Assembly: GCA_928724745.1 (NCBI GenBank) | Contig: CAKMXJ010000032.1 | Span: forward strand, 682,001 to 746,000 | Direction of reading: 5' to 3' | DNA length: 64,000 bases | Source of the DNA: Anthracocystis setariae | Taxonomy: Eukaryota > Basidiomycota > Ustilaginomycetes > Ustilaginales > Ustilaginaceae | Shown: positions 1 through 12,100 of the stretch, one piece after another | Numbering within the stretch: the first letter of the stretch is position 1 | Layout: every line of letters begins with the position of its first letter | The notes under the pieces: model-generated | What the model was told of the DNA's origin: nothing | Databases searched by the model: none | What the model saw: only the letters and a program-made list of their open reading frames with translations | Position numbers and translations under genes: made by a program

Positions 1-547
1 CCGCACGGGGCTGGGCTTCGGTAGAAGAAGACGCTGGCGGCAGGGACCCAGCCAGGCGAGCAGAACGGCGGGTAGGCTCCGGGGTGTTCTTGATGGTCTT
101 GCGAACAGCCTTAGCGGTAATGGCTACAACGTCGGAGGCAGACAGCTCTGCGGAGCGAGTTACGGGTGGGACAGACTGGAGTTTCGGAGAAGCCGAATGC
201 CGTGATGGCGAAGCTTCGGGGGGCTGTCCATCGGAGAAGGTAGTAGTCGCCGCCGGCGGTACGGATCCAGCCAGGCGAGCAGAACGGCGGGTAGGCTCCG
301 GGGTGTTCTTGATGGTCTCGCGAACAGCCTTATCGGCAAGGACTGCAACGTCAGTGGAAGGCAGCTCTGCAGAGCGAGATACGGGAGGAACCGACTGGAG
401 TCTCGGAGAGGCCGAACGCCGCGAGGGCGAAGCTTCGGGGGCCTGTCCATCGGAGAAGGAAGGAGTCGCAGCTGGCGGCACGGACCCAGACAGGCGAGTA
501 GAACGACGAACGGTTTCTGAGATGTCTCTGACGATCTTGCGGGGCAT
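1..547 (-). CDS. Partial ORF with 73-residue internal repeats, open at the left edge
   Basis: The minus strand is open from an ATG at 547 (peptide begins MPRKIVRDISE) to base 1, 182 codons without a stop, so the 3' part lies outside the window. The protein is rich in Pro, Ser, Ala and Arg. It repeats a unit of 73 residues (219 bp): RRSTRLSGS near residue 14, RRSARLAGS near 87 and again near 160, each followed by VPPAA-type and SRSAEL-type segments. Differences between units are mostly conservative in this frame (S/T/A/P, R/K, V/I/L), which favours it over the plus-strand frame that is also open here. No family is recognised. A basic, disordered retrotransposon Gag-like protein or a nuclear protein are both possible, and a probable LTR lies just beyond its start. 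Confidence 0.45.
   Translation of the reverse strand, partial: MPRKIVRDISETVRRSTRLSGSVPPAATPSFSDGQAPEASPSRRSASPRLQSVPPVSRSAELPSTDVAVLADKAVRETIKNTPEPTRRSARLAGSVPPAATTTFSDGQPPEASPSRHSASPKLQSVPPVTRSAELSASDVVAITAKAVRKTIKNTPEPTRRSARLAGSLPPASSSTEAQPRA
40..520. repeat. Tandem 219-bp repeat, about 2.2 units
   Basis: The segment that includes aacggcgggtaggctccgg occurs at about 64 and again at about 283, exactly 219 bp apart, and a more diverged third start lies near 500. The period is a multiple of three, so both strands stay open across it. Confidence 0.8.
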
Positions 548-691
548 CTCGTCGGCGATACAGAGTTGATTGGTGTGGTGGAGGAGTTGGGGCCGAGGCC
601 TGTCTCAACTGTGTCCAGACTCCGACAGTCACCAGTAAACTCTATGTAGAGTTTAACCCTTGCAGGAGCTCGGGTCTTAGGAGGGGGGTAA

Positions 692-1205
692 TGTCACAGG
701 ACGATGTGGGGTCCACGTTAAGGTGGGGTTATAATTAACCTCACTGACATGCACGATAGCCTCGTGTTAACGTGGATGAGTATCGGGACCCATACTGACG
801 TACGAGTGAGCAAGCGCGGGTGAGCTTGTACACACGGATAACGTACAGTGGGGACACAGGCATTACGAGGAGCTAGCCTCCGATAGAGGAGGAGGACTGG
901 ATGCTCGCGGCCGGGTCGAGAGGTCAGTCTTATGTAAGTACGCGCGGGCCCTTGTACACACGCCGGTCGTTATAGTAGCGGGCTTGCTCATGACGGCAAC
1001 AAGGGTTGAGCCCGTGCTGCCAGGAGGGTATATAGGATCACACTCGTTGACGGGTGGATGAGCTGGAGACTCATCCACTCTACCAAATCTCTTACAGTTA
1101 GTACGTTCTCCGTTCCGCACGTTCGTTGTCTCGGCAAGTAGCAATCACAGTACGGTTGCTACATCTTAGTGTGATTCCGTTCGAGTCGGCGAGCACTACG
1201 TAACA
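692..1205 (+). repeat. Probable LTR of a Ty3/Gypsy-like retrotransposon
   Basis: The segment starts TGTCAC and ends GTAACA, so it has TG...CA ends with near-inverted hexamers. A purine-rich stretch (ggaggggggtaa, about 680-691) directly precedes it, as a polypurine tract precedes a 3' LTR. A TATATA box is at about 1027. The second LTR and any target duplication are outside the window or absent, so the boundaries are inferred. The 548-691 stretch between this LTR and the left-edge ORF has no other recognisable content. Confidence 0.4.
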
Positions 1206-1455
1206 GCAGACCCGCTAGTAACACAGGCCGCAAGCTGTGAGCACTAGCAACACCATCTCGGTTAGAGACTCCGACGAATACCAGCATTCGCGTCGACGTC
1301 TCCCACAACAATTCCCATAACTCGTCATCGACGCTACAACCACTTCAGCAGGTAGACTTGTTCGCCCTCTACCTACTGGAGGTGTCCTCACCGTTTGTTG
1401 TACCGCACGACCTCTGAGTGGGGCGACAACAGCGCTCTGTCGACACTCACGTTAG

Positions 1456-1974
1456 GAGCGACTAACGTGGAACACCCTGAGATCTACGTTAGCCGTGCAT
1501 AAACGTGGATCTTGTTGTCTGGCGCCCGCGCTGACACCGGCCAGCAAGACAGACCCTTTCCGCCAAGGCGCAACGCTCACGGCTCCCTCGGTCCCTCTCA
1601 GCACTTGTGCGGTTACAGCACTCCGGGTCATTTGTCGCAATCGCCGCCCCAAAGAGCCCCTCTTCATCCTTGAAGGAGGCTCGCCCTTCGACCGCAGCAC
1701 CTTCGTGGCTACGCTCCGTCACTGCCTGGCCGCCTGCAACGTCCCGTCGTCCGCATACTCTGGCCATTCCTTCCGACGAGGAGCTGCCACCTGGGCGGCC
1801 TCCAACGGCGTTGATGCGGACACGATCCGGGGCCTTGGACGTTGGCAAAGCGATTGTTTCCGTCGCTACGTCGATAGATCCGCCGCTGACAGAGCCGCCA
1901 CCACCAGGACGGCCCTCTATTCCAACGCCTCAGCCCCCCTCCGCCTTGACATCGTCGCCTGGCGCGACATCTGA
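1456..1974 (+). pseudogene. Tyrosine recombinase remnant (Crypton/DIRS-type catalytic domain)
   Basis: The frame opens after a stop at 1453 and ends with TGA at 1972-1974; no upstream ATG is in frame and the N-terminal part of the enzyme is missing. The C-terminal catalytic block is clear: KTDPFRQGATLT, then SGHSFRRGAATWA (the HxxR box), then LGRWQSDCFRRYVD with the W/H position and the probable nucleophile Tyr. This is the signature of tyrosine recombinases related to phage integrases that basidiomycete YR transposons carry. The fragment sits beside the probable LTR, so the element was probably truncated or broken by later insertion. Whether any protein is made is doubtful. Confidence 0.6.
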
Positions 1975-2070
1975 TGTCTCGTTACCTGTCTCAGTGGGAT
2001 TGTCTCTCGCTGCTCTCCAGCCTTGGCTCACAACCGTCACACCATGCGGTACGCTGCTCGCACACCATGT

Positions 2071-2201
2071 GGCCACGGCTGGGAGCTCGCCAGCGACTCA
2101 CTCGAGTTAGGCAACCTTTTTCTCATTTTATTGTTATCATTCCGTTCCAAGTTATCTCGGCCGTGTGGTTGAGACGTGAGTGCCTCCTGCGACGAGTGAT
2201 G
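2071..2201 (+). repeat. 131-bp direct repeat, copy 1
   Basis: The sequence is base-for-base identical to 2491-2621, exactly 420 bp downstream. It begins ggccacggctgggagctcgc and ends gcgacgagtgatg. No coding function is recognised. Confidence 0.95.
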
Positions 2202-2374
2202 GTGAGCGCTTGGTACATGCGCTGTTTTCACTCGTGCGGGAGAAAGCACTGGAGTCACAACTTAGCACTCCACGTGTCGCAGTTGCTTCTCTCGTCACAA
2301 CCATCACTTCTTCTTCTGCTGATCGTGATCGCACGATTCCAGCATCTTTTTTCACCCGCCCGTCCCGACCCCAG

Positions 2375-2410
2375 TTCTCATGCTTCTCATGCTTCTCATG
2401 CTTCTCATGC
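2375..2410 (+). repeat. Microsatellite, four copies of a 9-bp unit
   Basis: Four perfect copies of TTCTCATGC lie between the two 131-bp direct repeats. The rest of 1975-2706 shows no gene. Confidence 0.95.
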
Positions 2411-2490
2411 TTCATGTTGCAGTCCTTTGTATGGTCTCGCGCTCACTCCGCCTCGCTCCCATGCGACGCTCGACCGCCCGTGCCCCTTAC

Positions 2491-2621
2491 GGCCACGGCT
2501 GGGAGCTCGCCAGCGACTCACTCGAGTTAGGCAACCTTTTTCTCATTTTATTGTTATCATTCCGTTCCAAGTTATCTCGGCCGTGTGGTTGAGACGTGAG
2601 TGCCTCCTGCGACGAGTGATG
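2491..2621 (+). repeat. 131-bp direct repeat, copy 2
   Basis: Identical to 2071-2201. This copy ends 85 bp upstream of the ATG of the deaminase-like gene, so the duplication may have altered that gene's promoter. Confidence 0.95.
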
Positions 2622-2706
2622 CATGGCGCATGCGAGACTCGACTTCGACGCCGTTCTCGTTGCACATCCATAATAGGCCAAGTGCTTTTCTAGGAGTACA
2701 TACACC

Positions 2707-3812
2707 ATGGCAATTGCTGAGCTAAAGCATGCCGATGTCGCGGAAGCTCGACGAGAGGCCTTTGTACGGCGTCTGCCCAAGATTGAGCTCCACGCTCACC
2801 TGAACCGCTCGATCCGGCGTTCTACTCTGCGTGAGCTTGCGTTGGCCAAAGACATTGACCATCAACGTGTTCTGATCATCATGAGGACACCAAAAACCCT
2901 CAGCGAGTGCTTTGACGTCTTTGGGATCATCCATTCGTGCGTCACTACGTTGGAAGATGTGGAGAGGTTGGCCTACGAATTGGGGCAGGACCTAGAGGAA
3001 AATGGTGTCATCTATGCCGAGATCCGTACCACTCCTCGCGCTATGGGCCCTCAAGGAGACGCAGAAGCCGAGCCATACCGTCTGGACGAGTATGTGGAAG
3101 CAATGCTGTCTGGTTTCTCCCGTTACGCCGAAGAAGCAGTCCCGCACCAAACCAAGGTCGTGTTGCGGCTTCTGCTCTCTATCGACCGAGCTAACCACTC
3201 TTCGGTTCAAGCACAGACTATCGTCGACCTGGCACATCGCTACACCCCTCGTGGCGTCGTAGACATCGACCTTTCCGGCGACCCCACCAAGGGCGACTGG
3301 GAAGATCTTGAGCCCGCCCTAACTCGCGCAAGATCACTGGGCCTAAAGCTGAGCTTGCACGCCGGCAAAGTCCGGGACCGAGACGCGGAGATGAGTCAAA
3401 TGCTCGACTTCCACCCAGACAGATTCGGCCACACTGCTGCTTCGTCTCCCCCACCAACCTCGCTCGTCTCGGCACCCAACAAACCCCAATCGAACTCTGC
3501 CTTACCAGCAACCTCCTCTCGAACTCAGTGGCCAACCTTAAAGATGACCATTTCGGCTTACACCACCAAAACCCACCCACCATCTGCTGCATCTCAACCG
3601 ACGACACCGGCGTCTTTGGCAGCCCAACTCTGGAACGAATATGGAATCGTGAACTCTCCGAACAGGACGCCTTCCACCTCGCTAAACGGACCTTCCAAGC
3701 AGTATTCCTCGCGGAAAAAGTTAGAGCTCAACTTCAAGCCCACTTTGACCGCTTTGAAACAAGCTCGGCAATGGCCCAGAAACCCGATCCCACACTCAGC
3801 ACAACTGGATAG
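2707..3812 (+). pseudogene. Adenosine-deaminase-like (N6-methyl-AMP deaminase/ADAL type), frameshifted
   Basis: The N-terminal half is a clear ADA/ADAL metallo-hydrolase: LPKIELHAHLN (metal-binding HxH), EIRTTPR near residue 104, SLHAGKVRDRD and FHPDRFGH. At about 3432-3438 the reading frame changes. The family sequence resumes one frame over as CCFVSPTNLARLGT, PIELCLTSNLLSNSVANL and ISTDDTGVF, and continues to a stop at 3812. One missing base explains this; the original frame runs on to 3855 as non-homologous sequence. Two key positions are also changed: the catalytic Glu of HAGE is Lys, and HLNG is HLNR. Together these suggest a decayed gene, although a base-call error could explain the shift alone. 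It converges on CCT7. Confidence 0.75.
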
Positions 3813-3963
3813 AACAACTCAAACGTCCATGCTTGCAATACACCCCACTTGTTAAGGCTGACGATCTTTTTGACACTACGAATTTGTTGAGGGAGGGGGG
3901 GGAGGGGGGTTGTTAAAACTACATGGCTCTTGACGTTTGTTATCGTGCTAGACTAGACAAGCG

Positions 3964-5646
3964 TTAGCGACGAGGCACACGACCCCTGAGAGCTTTCTGC
4001 ATGGTGCCAGGTGGAGCCTTGGGACCAGGTTGAGCTTTTTCACTCGCCTGGTTCCTAATGGTCTCATCGACGCTTAGAATCAAACAAGTTGCCTCTGTAG
4101 CACTTTGCAAAGCGTTGATGCGGACGAGACTTGGTTCCCATACGAACTTTTGCATCAAATCGGTCGTATCTTCAGCGTCAATGTCGATGCCTTCCCAAAT
4201 GGCGCCTTGGGCATGTTTCATCCTGAGTCTGTTGAGCAGGTCGGTGGCGTCAAAGCCAGCATTGTCGGCAAGTTGACGAGGGATGCATTCCAACGACTTT
4301 GCAAATGCACCGATGATCAGTTGCTGTTTGCCTTGAATCGTCCTTGAGTAGTCCCTCAGGTATTTGCTTAGCTCCATCTCGGTCGCTCCGCCACCGGCCA
4401 CGACGTGCGAGTTCTTGATCGCACGTCGCACGATCATGATCGCATCATGCAAACTCCTCTCCACCTCGGCAATAAACTGTTCCGCCCCCCCACGCAAAAT
4501 CAGCGTACACGTCTTAGCCTGCGGACACTCTTGGAAAATGTTAAACCTCTCACCACCAATCTGGCGCTCTTCAAACTTGCCACAAGTGCCCAGATGCTTG
4601 TCCGGGTTGATATCCGAACAAGTACTCTGCACCGACCCGCCCACCGCCTGCACCACTCGCTTCATATCGTCAGCAGGCACTCGACCCGCACAGAAGATGT
4701 CACGGTCCGCAAAATACTGCGTAGCCAAATCTCCAATCGGCAGCTTCGACAACACCACCTTGGCTCCCGTCTTGACAATCGCTTCGAGCTTGTTAAAGAT
4801 GATCTGCCACTCAGCATCAACCACCGCTTGGTATTCGGAGACCTCGTTGATGCGCACTTCGGCATTGTCCTTTTCGGCCTTGAGTTCGAGTTCGACGTTC
4901 AGGCAGAGAACCTTGGGGTTGGTAAAGCTCTTGGGCTGCTGCTCGAACCCTGCATAGGCAAAGGTCTTCTTGAACGCTACACCGTGAACGAGAAGCGAAT
5001 CCTGCATGCCTCCACCGGGAACCTTTTTCATTCCGATCAAACTCTGGTCAAGATCGTCCTGGTCGAGCGACAGTACGGCATCGACCACCATCTTGCTGAA
5101 AAAGGGACGCTGCGAGACGATGAGCTTGGACGACATCGAGGTACCGGCACACTTGATGAGCAGGTCGTGGAATGCTTGCTTGTCGGACTTGTCGATGGTA
5201 ACAGCCATCTCGTGGATCTTGTCGACGGCGAGCTGGACAGCTTTGCGGTAACCCTTGATGATGATATGTGGTGCTACGCCTTCCTCGATGAACGGCTTGG
5301 CCTCCTTGAGCATCTCGCCGGCAAGCAGGACAACCGAGGTGGTGCCGTCGCCTACTTCGGCGTCTTGGGCGCGTGCGATGTCGACGAGCGTCTTGGCTGC
5401 TGGGTGGACGATGTCGAGCAATTTCAAGATGGTCGCACCGTCGTTCGAGATGGTGGCTTGACCACGTTCGTTGACGATGAGCTTGTCCATTCCGCGCGGG
5501 CCGAGAGTGGAAGCGACGCACGAGACGATCGAGGTGCACGCGCCGATGTTGTGAAGAAGTTGCGAGGTGCCTTGAGAGACATCCGTGTCCTCGCGAAGCA
5601 GGATGATGGGTGCATTCGGCATCATGCCGCCGAGTCTACCCGCCAT
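3964..5646 (-). CDS. CCT7: T-complex protein 1 subunit eta (CCT7)
   Basis: This 560-residue protein has the usual length for a subunit of the cytosolic chaperonin TRiC/CCT, which folds actin, tubulin and other proteins in an ATP-driven double ring. Group II chaperonin motifs are visible: [12 protein letters not shown] (47-58), [10 protein letters not shown] (66-75), the nucleotide-binding [13 protein letters not shown] (99-111) and [13 protein letters not shown] in the C-terminal equatorial part. The N-terminus [18 protein letters not shown] and the MDKLIVN motif fit the eta subunit better than other paralogues. The ATG at 5646 gives the expected N-terminal length; a second Met two codons before PNAPII is possible. 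It is intron-free and lies head-to-tail downstream of FAB1. Confidence 0.92.
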   Translation of the reverse strand: MAGRLGGMMPNAPIILLREDTDVSQGTSQLLHNIGACTSIVSCVASTLGPRGMDKLIVNERGQATISNDGATILKLLDIVHPAAKTLVDIARAQDAEVGDGTTSVVLLAGEMLKEAKPFIEEGVAPHIIIKGYRKAVQLAVDKIHEMAVTIDKSDKQAFHDLLIKCAGTSMSSKLIVSQRPFFSKMVVDAVLSLDQDDLDQSLIGMKKVPGGGMQDSLLVHGVAFKKTFAYAGFEQQPKSFTNPKVLCLNVELELKAEKDNAEVRINEVSEYQAVVDAEWQIIFNKLEAIVKTGAKVVLSKLPIGDLATQYFADRDIFCAGRVPADDMKRVVQAVGGSVQSTCSDINPDKHLGTCGKFEERQIGGERFNIFQECPQAKTCTLILRGGAEQFIAEVERSLHDAIMIVRRAIKNSHVVAGGGATEMELSKYLRDYSRTIQGKQQLIIGAFAKSLECIPRQLADNAGFDATDLLNRLRMKHAQGAIWEGIDIDAEDTTDLMQKFVWEPSLVRINALQSATEATCLILSVDETIRNQASEKAQPGPKAPPGTMQKALRGRVPRR

Positions 5647-6189
5647 TTTGAACGACGGTCGATATCAGCTAGTGCGCTTCCGGACTTGTAGTCTGTGAGC
5701 AGAAGTGGAATTGCAGATGCAGATTCGTCGGAGGAATGAAAGCGACCTTGAATGATAGCGATGACGGACGGTGCGGAAAGAGTCAAGACCGGCAGTTGGG
5801 CGTGTTGGTCTTTGTGCTTCTTTGCCTTCTGCGGGCCTCAGCTTCTTGGCCTCTGATTCTCGCGCGAGCCATACTCTGTGCGTGCGTGCGTGCGTGCCAC
5901 ATTCACGCCCAAAAAGGCTTCGCTTTTTTTTCGGACGCAATTCTTCTTGCAGCTTCCAAGAGCGCGTCCAACCACCTTGATGTGCATTTTGCATTCTTTT
6001 TTCTTCTTCTTCTCGTGTTTGATCGAAGCGTCAATCCGACCGAATCGGCGATTCACCCCCGTCCACTTTGCCAGATCCCTGTTTCCAACGTGGTGGTGGG
6101 TGGTTCACCTCCTCACACTTCACCCTCGAACAAGATATGATCGTCCATTAGCTAAAACAAAGGCGAATGAATGTCTGCATACACTATAT
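5647..6189. other. Intergenic region, CCT7 upstream and FAB1 downstream
   Basis: The stretch holds the CCT7 promoter and the FAB1 3' end. A short TGCG run lies near 5880-5896 and T-rich tracts near 5920-6010. No gene is recognised. Confidence 0.6.
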
Positions 6190-9100
6190 CTACAGAGCCC
6201 AATCTTCAACCCAGTGATCCGGCATGAGCAGCAACGCCTTGTCGATAAAAGTGAGGAACCTCGTCCTATAATCCGGCGGCGTGATGATCGTCGGCTCGCC
6301 CTTGCCCGCCCCACCGAGCAAAGCCGTCTCCTTGACAAAGCTCTCCACCCTCTTGTCCCACGTATACGTCCGCACAAAATCAATGATCCCCACCACCAAC
6401 TGCTTGGTCTGTCGATCTACACCCACCATCAGCGAATAATCCATCACGTTCATGTCCGCCAAGAAGAGCGAATCGTTGTACAGACTCGCGCGCAGCAGCT
6501 TCTTGGAATGCTCGCGGATGAAGATCGGATTCAGTTGGTTCGTCTCGATCAAATTCTCATCCAGCAACACTTCCGAATCCTTGCCCGTCTCCTGCACGTA
6601 TCGGTTGCGCGTCGAGCCCTTGAGATCGTACGAGCGGATGCCGTCCACGCCGTAGAACAGATTCTCCATGACAAAGCAGTCCAGCTTCAGACTCTTGCCC
6701 GTCTGCGGGTTTCGGAACCCAATTCTAAAGCAGCCAAAGATCTTGGCCAGCGCCGTCCGTCGCCCGCGTGATACGCTTTGCGACATGTAGGCAAAGTACT
6801 GCGGTGCAAACTTGGAGAAAGCGTCCATCTCAAAGCGCGACAGCTGCTTGACCACAAACCGATGATCTCGCGTCTTTAGGAAAGCCGATCCCGACTTACC
6901 GCCCGAAGAGTCCCACTTGAAGCATCGCGACAGAGACTCGATCACCGACACGTCGCAGCCACACGTCCTACGCAACGCATCGAATTGCTCAGCAAACAAG
7001 ATCTTGCACCACAGCCGCGTCGAGCCCGACTCGAATTCGCAGCGAAAGTGCCGACCTTCTTTCTTGAGCGTACCTTCCAACTCGTTGCTGTCCATGTCGA
7101 TGATGCCCCAACCGTCGCTTGAGCCGGCCACGCTCGCGTTTCCGGGCATAAACGCCTCGTCCTTCTCTTTGATCCGGATGGGCTCGTTGCGCATCCCCTT
7201 CAATCGCTCCTTGTACTGCGTCGAGCTCAACGTGAATGCAACAATCGACGTCGGCTCGTCCTCTCGGAAGATGATGTCCGAATCGGCAAACACGTGCTCC
7301 GAGTTGAGCATGGGATACTCGAGCGGCACCATCTCGCCTGTGCGGAACGCCCAAAACCCTGACAGCGTCTTCAGGAAGCTCTTCTCCAGGCTTGGCATCG
7401 AGTCTGAGTCAGACGTGAAGCCACCGCGCAGATAAGATGGCAGCGTCAATTGCGTGTTGCTGGTAGTCGCGAGCGAGGAAGCCGCGATCGACTGTGCATC
7501 GGACTCGAGCTCGCTCGCAGGGGCAGGCGGTGAAACGTTGGTGATCCGCCCGGTCTCTTGGCTGGCGATGGTGCAAGCATCGTCCGCAAGCGACGAAGGC
7601 TCTGTCGGTGCTGGCGTTGCCGCAGAGGCCGACGGTTCTGGAGCTGAAACCGCGGCCGAAGCCGTGGTGCCACGCCTTGCCTTGATCGTCGAGTCCCTCT
7701 CGTCGTCTTTGCTTTCCTCATTGGCCATCCGTGCGCCCTTCTTGATCGTATCCCCGGCTGCAGCCTCAGCAAGGGCTGATGAAGCCTTGACCTTGGAGAG
7801 TGACGACCTGCCATTCTGCTTGCCAGATCCCGAACGCTGCAAGCGGTGATTTGAGTCAGACGCGAGACGACCTTTAGCCCCAAAGCTCGTCGAGGCCACT
7901 GGTATATCCTCGTCCGAGTCATCATCCTCATCGTCTTCGTCTTCGTTGTCAGCTGCAGACGCACCATCATCATCCGTGCTCCCGGCTCCAGACTCGGCTT
8001 CGCTTTCGTCATCCCTGACGGCGTCTCGAACGCTGCTGAACACCTCGACCTTGGCTCGCGTCATCGCGACGGGACGTGCACGCTTTGCACGCTGGGCCAG
8101 TAGCATCCGATGTTGGCGTTCTCGCTCACGCTCTGCCTCCTTGCTGATGCGGTCAAAGTGCTTTGCGATCGTTGACACTCGGCTGCGAGTCCCGGGGCCA
8201 TGCTCGCTTCTACGTGCCACCGGCACACGGCTTCCAGATATTGAGCCGTTCATGCGACTTCCGCTCGCACCATCCGACTGATACGCCCCGCTCTGTCGTC
8301 GATGGTCGATCATGTTGCCTGGTCCGGTCGAGACTGCGGCTGACGCCGCTGCAGCCGCAGCCACTGTCGCAGATGCACCAGACCGGCCAATGATGGGCCG
8401 CGGCCCGGCTTTGAGCCCCTCGCCCTTCGGTGGTCGATAGCTGGATGGCGGCGGAAGATGCGCCGGTTTCACTGGTGTCGCTGACCCGCTCCTGCGTCCC
8501 ATGGGAGCGATCGAAGTGGAACTTTCGCTTCGTTTGGCTCTAGGAAGACGGCTGCCTCGGCCAGTTACGGTATCGAGGGCCATCTTTGCGTTCAAGTCAT
8601 GGCTTTCTTCATGCGAAGCTGAAGTCTTCCGACTCCTGGCGGGCTGGGTCGAGATCAATTCTTCGGTCTTCCCACGGCGCAAGTTCGGGCGGCGACTGGT
8701 ACTATTGATCGCGGCGCTGGGCTGTGACGGTCCCGAGCCTGCAACAGGCGTAGCTTGACCAGAGGTGCCCCTTCGCGGACTATCAAATCTGCGGATCAGG
8801 CCATTGATCGAGCCCACAAGCTCGCTCTCCGTGCAAGAGCTCTCGTCCGCTCGCGGAGAGCCGATCGGCTCAAAGGAGCCCTTCGACTTGTTCGAGAAGC
8901 CATAGGTTGGTGAGGTCGGTGCCGTCGCGGGATTGGACATCGTCCGTCGACTGATCATGGGACGCACTTCTACAGGCGAGAGATCTGCCACATCGGTTTC
9001 ATCGTCAAAATTGCCGTCGCGGTACCCAGGATTATCCGCCCTGCCGACCCTGTTGAGCTGCACAGGCACAGTCTTGGATCGTGTCACGGACTCGGCCGCG

Positions 9101-12100
9101 TTGCCAGCATTCTTGGACTTGGCGGCGGCGGCGGCGGCGTCTAGCTGCTCGGGAGCGGTGATGATGGGAGGCAACTCGCTCACAGGCGTTTCCACCGTCT
9201 GGGACACGAGGTCGGATAGCATCGGCATGATGGACAGATCTGCACCTGCCATGGCGAGAGCCTCCACAGCATGAGCGTTGGCATGGTGCGCGGTTGTAGC
9301 GCTGACAGGAGCGATCTTGCCCTGCGCAAGCTTTTCCGAGGCATGGCCGGAAGTTTTGCCTTCGGCAGCATCCGTCGAGCTTTCGTCGATCTCGGCAGCT
9401 GGCGGAAGAGCATTCGAGGCAGCATCAGATCGCGCTGCTTCGGAGCCATCCTTCTCGGAGAAGAGGCGCTTCAGATGGGTGGCCGTGATGCGACGGATGT
9501 CCTTCTCGGATGGGATGCAATTCTTCTCGAACTCGATAAAGTCGACGTCCCATTTGACCACCTTCTCCTGCAGAATTCTACGCGTCTGATTGAGGCAAAG
9601 GACGTCCGTCGCTGGGCTGAACTCGTATAGCTCAGCGATGAGAGCTTCGACTTCGCGGCGGTCAAGCTCGCATCGGCGAATCATGTCCGAAATGATGATT
9701 CGGTTCTTGTCGCGATTGATTCCTGCTGCTTCGGAGCAGGCGTCGTTGCCAAGGGCCCGAATACGTGACATGACACTGTCCCAGTAAGCTTGGTTCTTGC
9801 GTACGAAAGCAGCCGTCTCTTCGTTCTTGATGTTGCACTGGACCGCCGGATCGATGAAGAGCTTGAACTGTGGCATGGTGATCTCGAACAGGTCCTCGAC
9901 TTCTTCGGAATGGAAGCGCACCGCCATGTTCTGATAAGCAAAGTAGCGGACTTGGTCTCGGTAGAAGTCGTGCTCGCAGAGCTGCGTCTTGCAATGGTCG
10001 TGGCGATAGAAATAGAGTTCCAGGTACTTGGCAAAGCTGAAGCTCCACGTCTCTGCGGTGACGAGCGCCACGGGCGTAGCGTTCTCGCATATCTTGCAGT
10101 AACTCCAGCTGAGCAGTCGATTCTCTTCGTTCGGAAGAGGACAGACGAATCGCTCGAGCACCACTTGGATGCGAATGCTGTTGTGTACGAACGTGTTGTA
10201 ATGGAGCACATTGTTCTTGCCGCATGCCTTGGTGGCGCAACCTTTCGCGCTGTTAGCAGCAAGGCGCTCAATATGTTCGCCCAAAGTCTCGTCATGCTCG
10301 CCGTAGAATTCGACCGAGGCGAGATTTGGACCCTCGCAGGGACGGGGCGTCAGTGTGCAGTGGCGGGTGACGATGATCTGGATCCGCTTGTGATTGAAGG
10401 GCGAAACGGATTCTGGTTGGATATCGAGATAAACGCCCCATTCCATCAGCGAAGCCCGGTGTCGCTCGACCGTGATGGCGAATTCGCTCTCCTTGGCGAT
10501 CTGCGAAGGAGCTTTGAGCAACGAGAAGAGATCAAAGCTGGGCAGAGATACGCTCTTGATCGTGTTGAGCAAAGAGCCATTACTCGTAGTCAGCGTTTGT
10601 GTCGATGCTTGGCTGACATGTCCGAAGATGGATCCTGGCCCTGGCGAAGTGGTCCGTGTGGGAACTTCCGAGGCAGGAGCAGAGATGGATTTGCCGATCG
10701 AGACATCGGAGGTCAAGCTGTGCGCAGCCTCGGATGCAGCTGTAGGAGGTGGTATGCTTCCGGCATCTTTCTCTCGAATCTGCACAGGAGATGATGGCCG
10801 AGGCGTGGGCGTGGTGGTATTGGGACCACTGGCCACTGGACTGGGTGTTGCAATCATCACAGTGGCGTCGCTACCATCTCGTCGGATGACCGCGGGACGT
10901 GCGGACTTCTTCGCGGAGTTCGCCTCGACTGTTGTCTCTGCTTCTAACGATGAGGTAGATGCGGACAAAGGCTGCGGTGTAGCCGCACGAGGCGACGAAG
11001 GTCCTGCGTCTGAGCCACTGTCCTCACCTTCCTCAACGATCGTGTCATGAATGCGAGAACCTGCCGCCTCGTAGTTCGTCGGAACGTCACCAGTCGATGG
11101 AGATTCAAGCGGGCTTGCTCCGCGATTTGGCTTGGCCGAAGGAGTCAGCTCCATCTCAGTGGCTAGGGGTGCATTCTCTGCTACCGGAGTCGGTGTACCT
11201 TCGTCTGATGCGACCTCTTGTGGAGGATCGTCGACGATTTCCGTGATGGATGCTGGTGGTGATGCAGGCTTGTCTTGCAACTTGCCTTCGTCCTTCAAGA
11301 TTCTTTGCAACTCTTCTGCCTCTTGCTGTGCAAGCAGCTGCATCAGACGATCACTGACGCATTTAAGCTGGAGAATCGGGAACGGGGCCGGAATCTGGAT
11401 GCAAACCGAAGAGGTGATCAATGTTGTTTCGTAGATGCTGAGTGCCTTCAGGATTCGAGCGCGCGACCTCAATACGAATGTTTTGTCATCGCTCCGACGA
11501 CCGAGCTGGCTCGATGCCTCTTCGCCCAGCTCTATGTCCGTACTATCCAGCAGACGCTTCAGCTCATCGGCAGCGCTATTGGAAGCTCCAGCTTCGACAG
11601 TGCCACAAGGACGTGAGCCGTTGAGCAGGCCGCTGTCAGAGTAGATGGTCTCCATGGCGGCGCCTTCGTCCGCCATGACGTACCCTTCAAGACGAAGATT
11701 ATAAGCAACAAAGATCATCAATGTGAGAATCTTCTTGACTTGGCTGAGCTTGACGTCATCCGCTCCACGCAACACGATTGTACAGCCAAGCTGCTTGGGA
11801 GTGCCTTCGAAGCGCATAAAGCTCTTCCTCCAGCCAGGCCAAGAGGCGTGCTGAAAGGTCTCGACATTGAAGTAACGGCAGCGTCCGATGCGTGGATTGA
11901 GAGCTAGTCGGTCGATCGAGGTGATGATGTCAGCTTGCGTGCATCGACTGATGGCCCGAATCGCATCGGCCTTGACGCTCCAGACAACGACGATGCCCTC
12001 CTTCTCGAGCAGTTCGAGAGCTGTTCGGGAGACGGTCTTTTCCACGACGACGATCTGCGGTCTAAGCGCGATAATTCTGGCGACGAGAATGCGGATGAAC

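Noticed and set aside
84..569. 161-codon plus-strand ORF over the 219-bp repeats
   Set aside because: The opposite frame has a plausible ATG start and more conservative changes between repeat units; the period is a multiple of three, so both strands stay open.
4405..5691. 428-codon ORF opposite CCT7
   Set aside because: Antisense shadow of a highly conserved chaperonin gene; no motif of its own.
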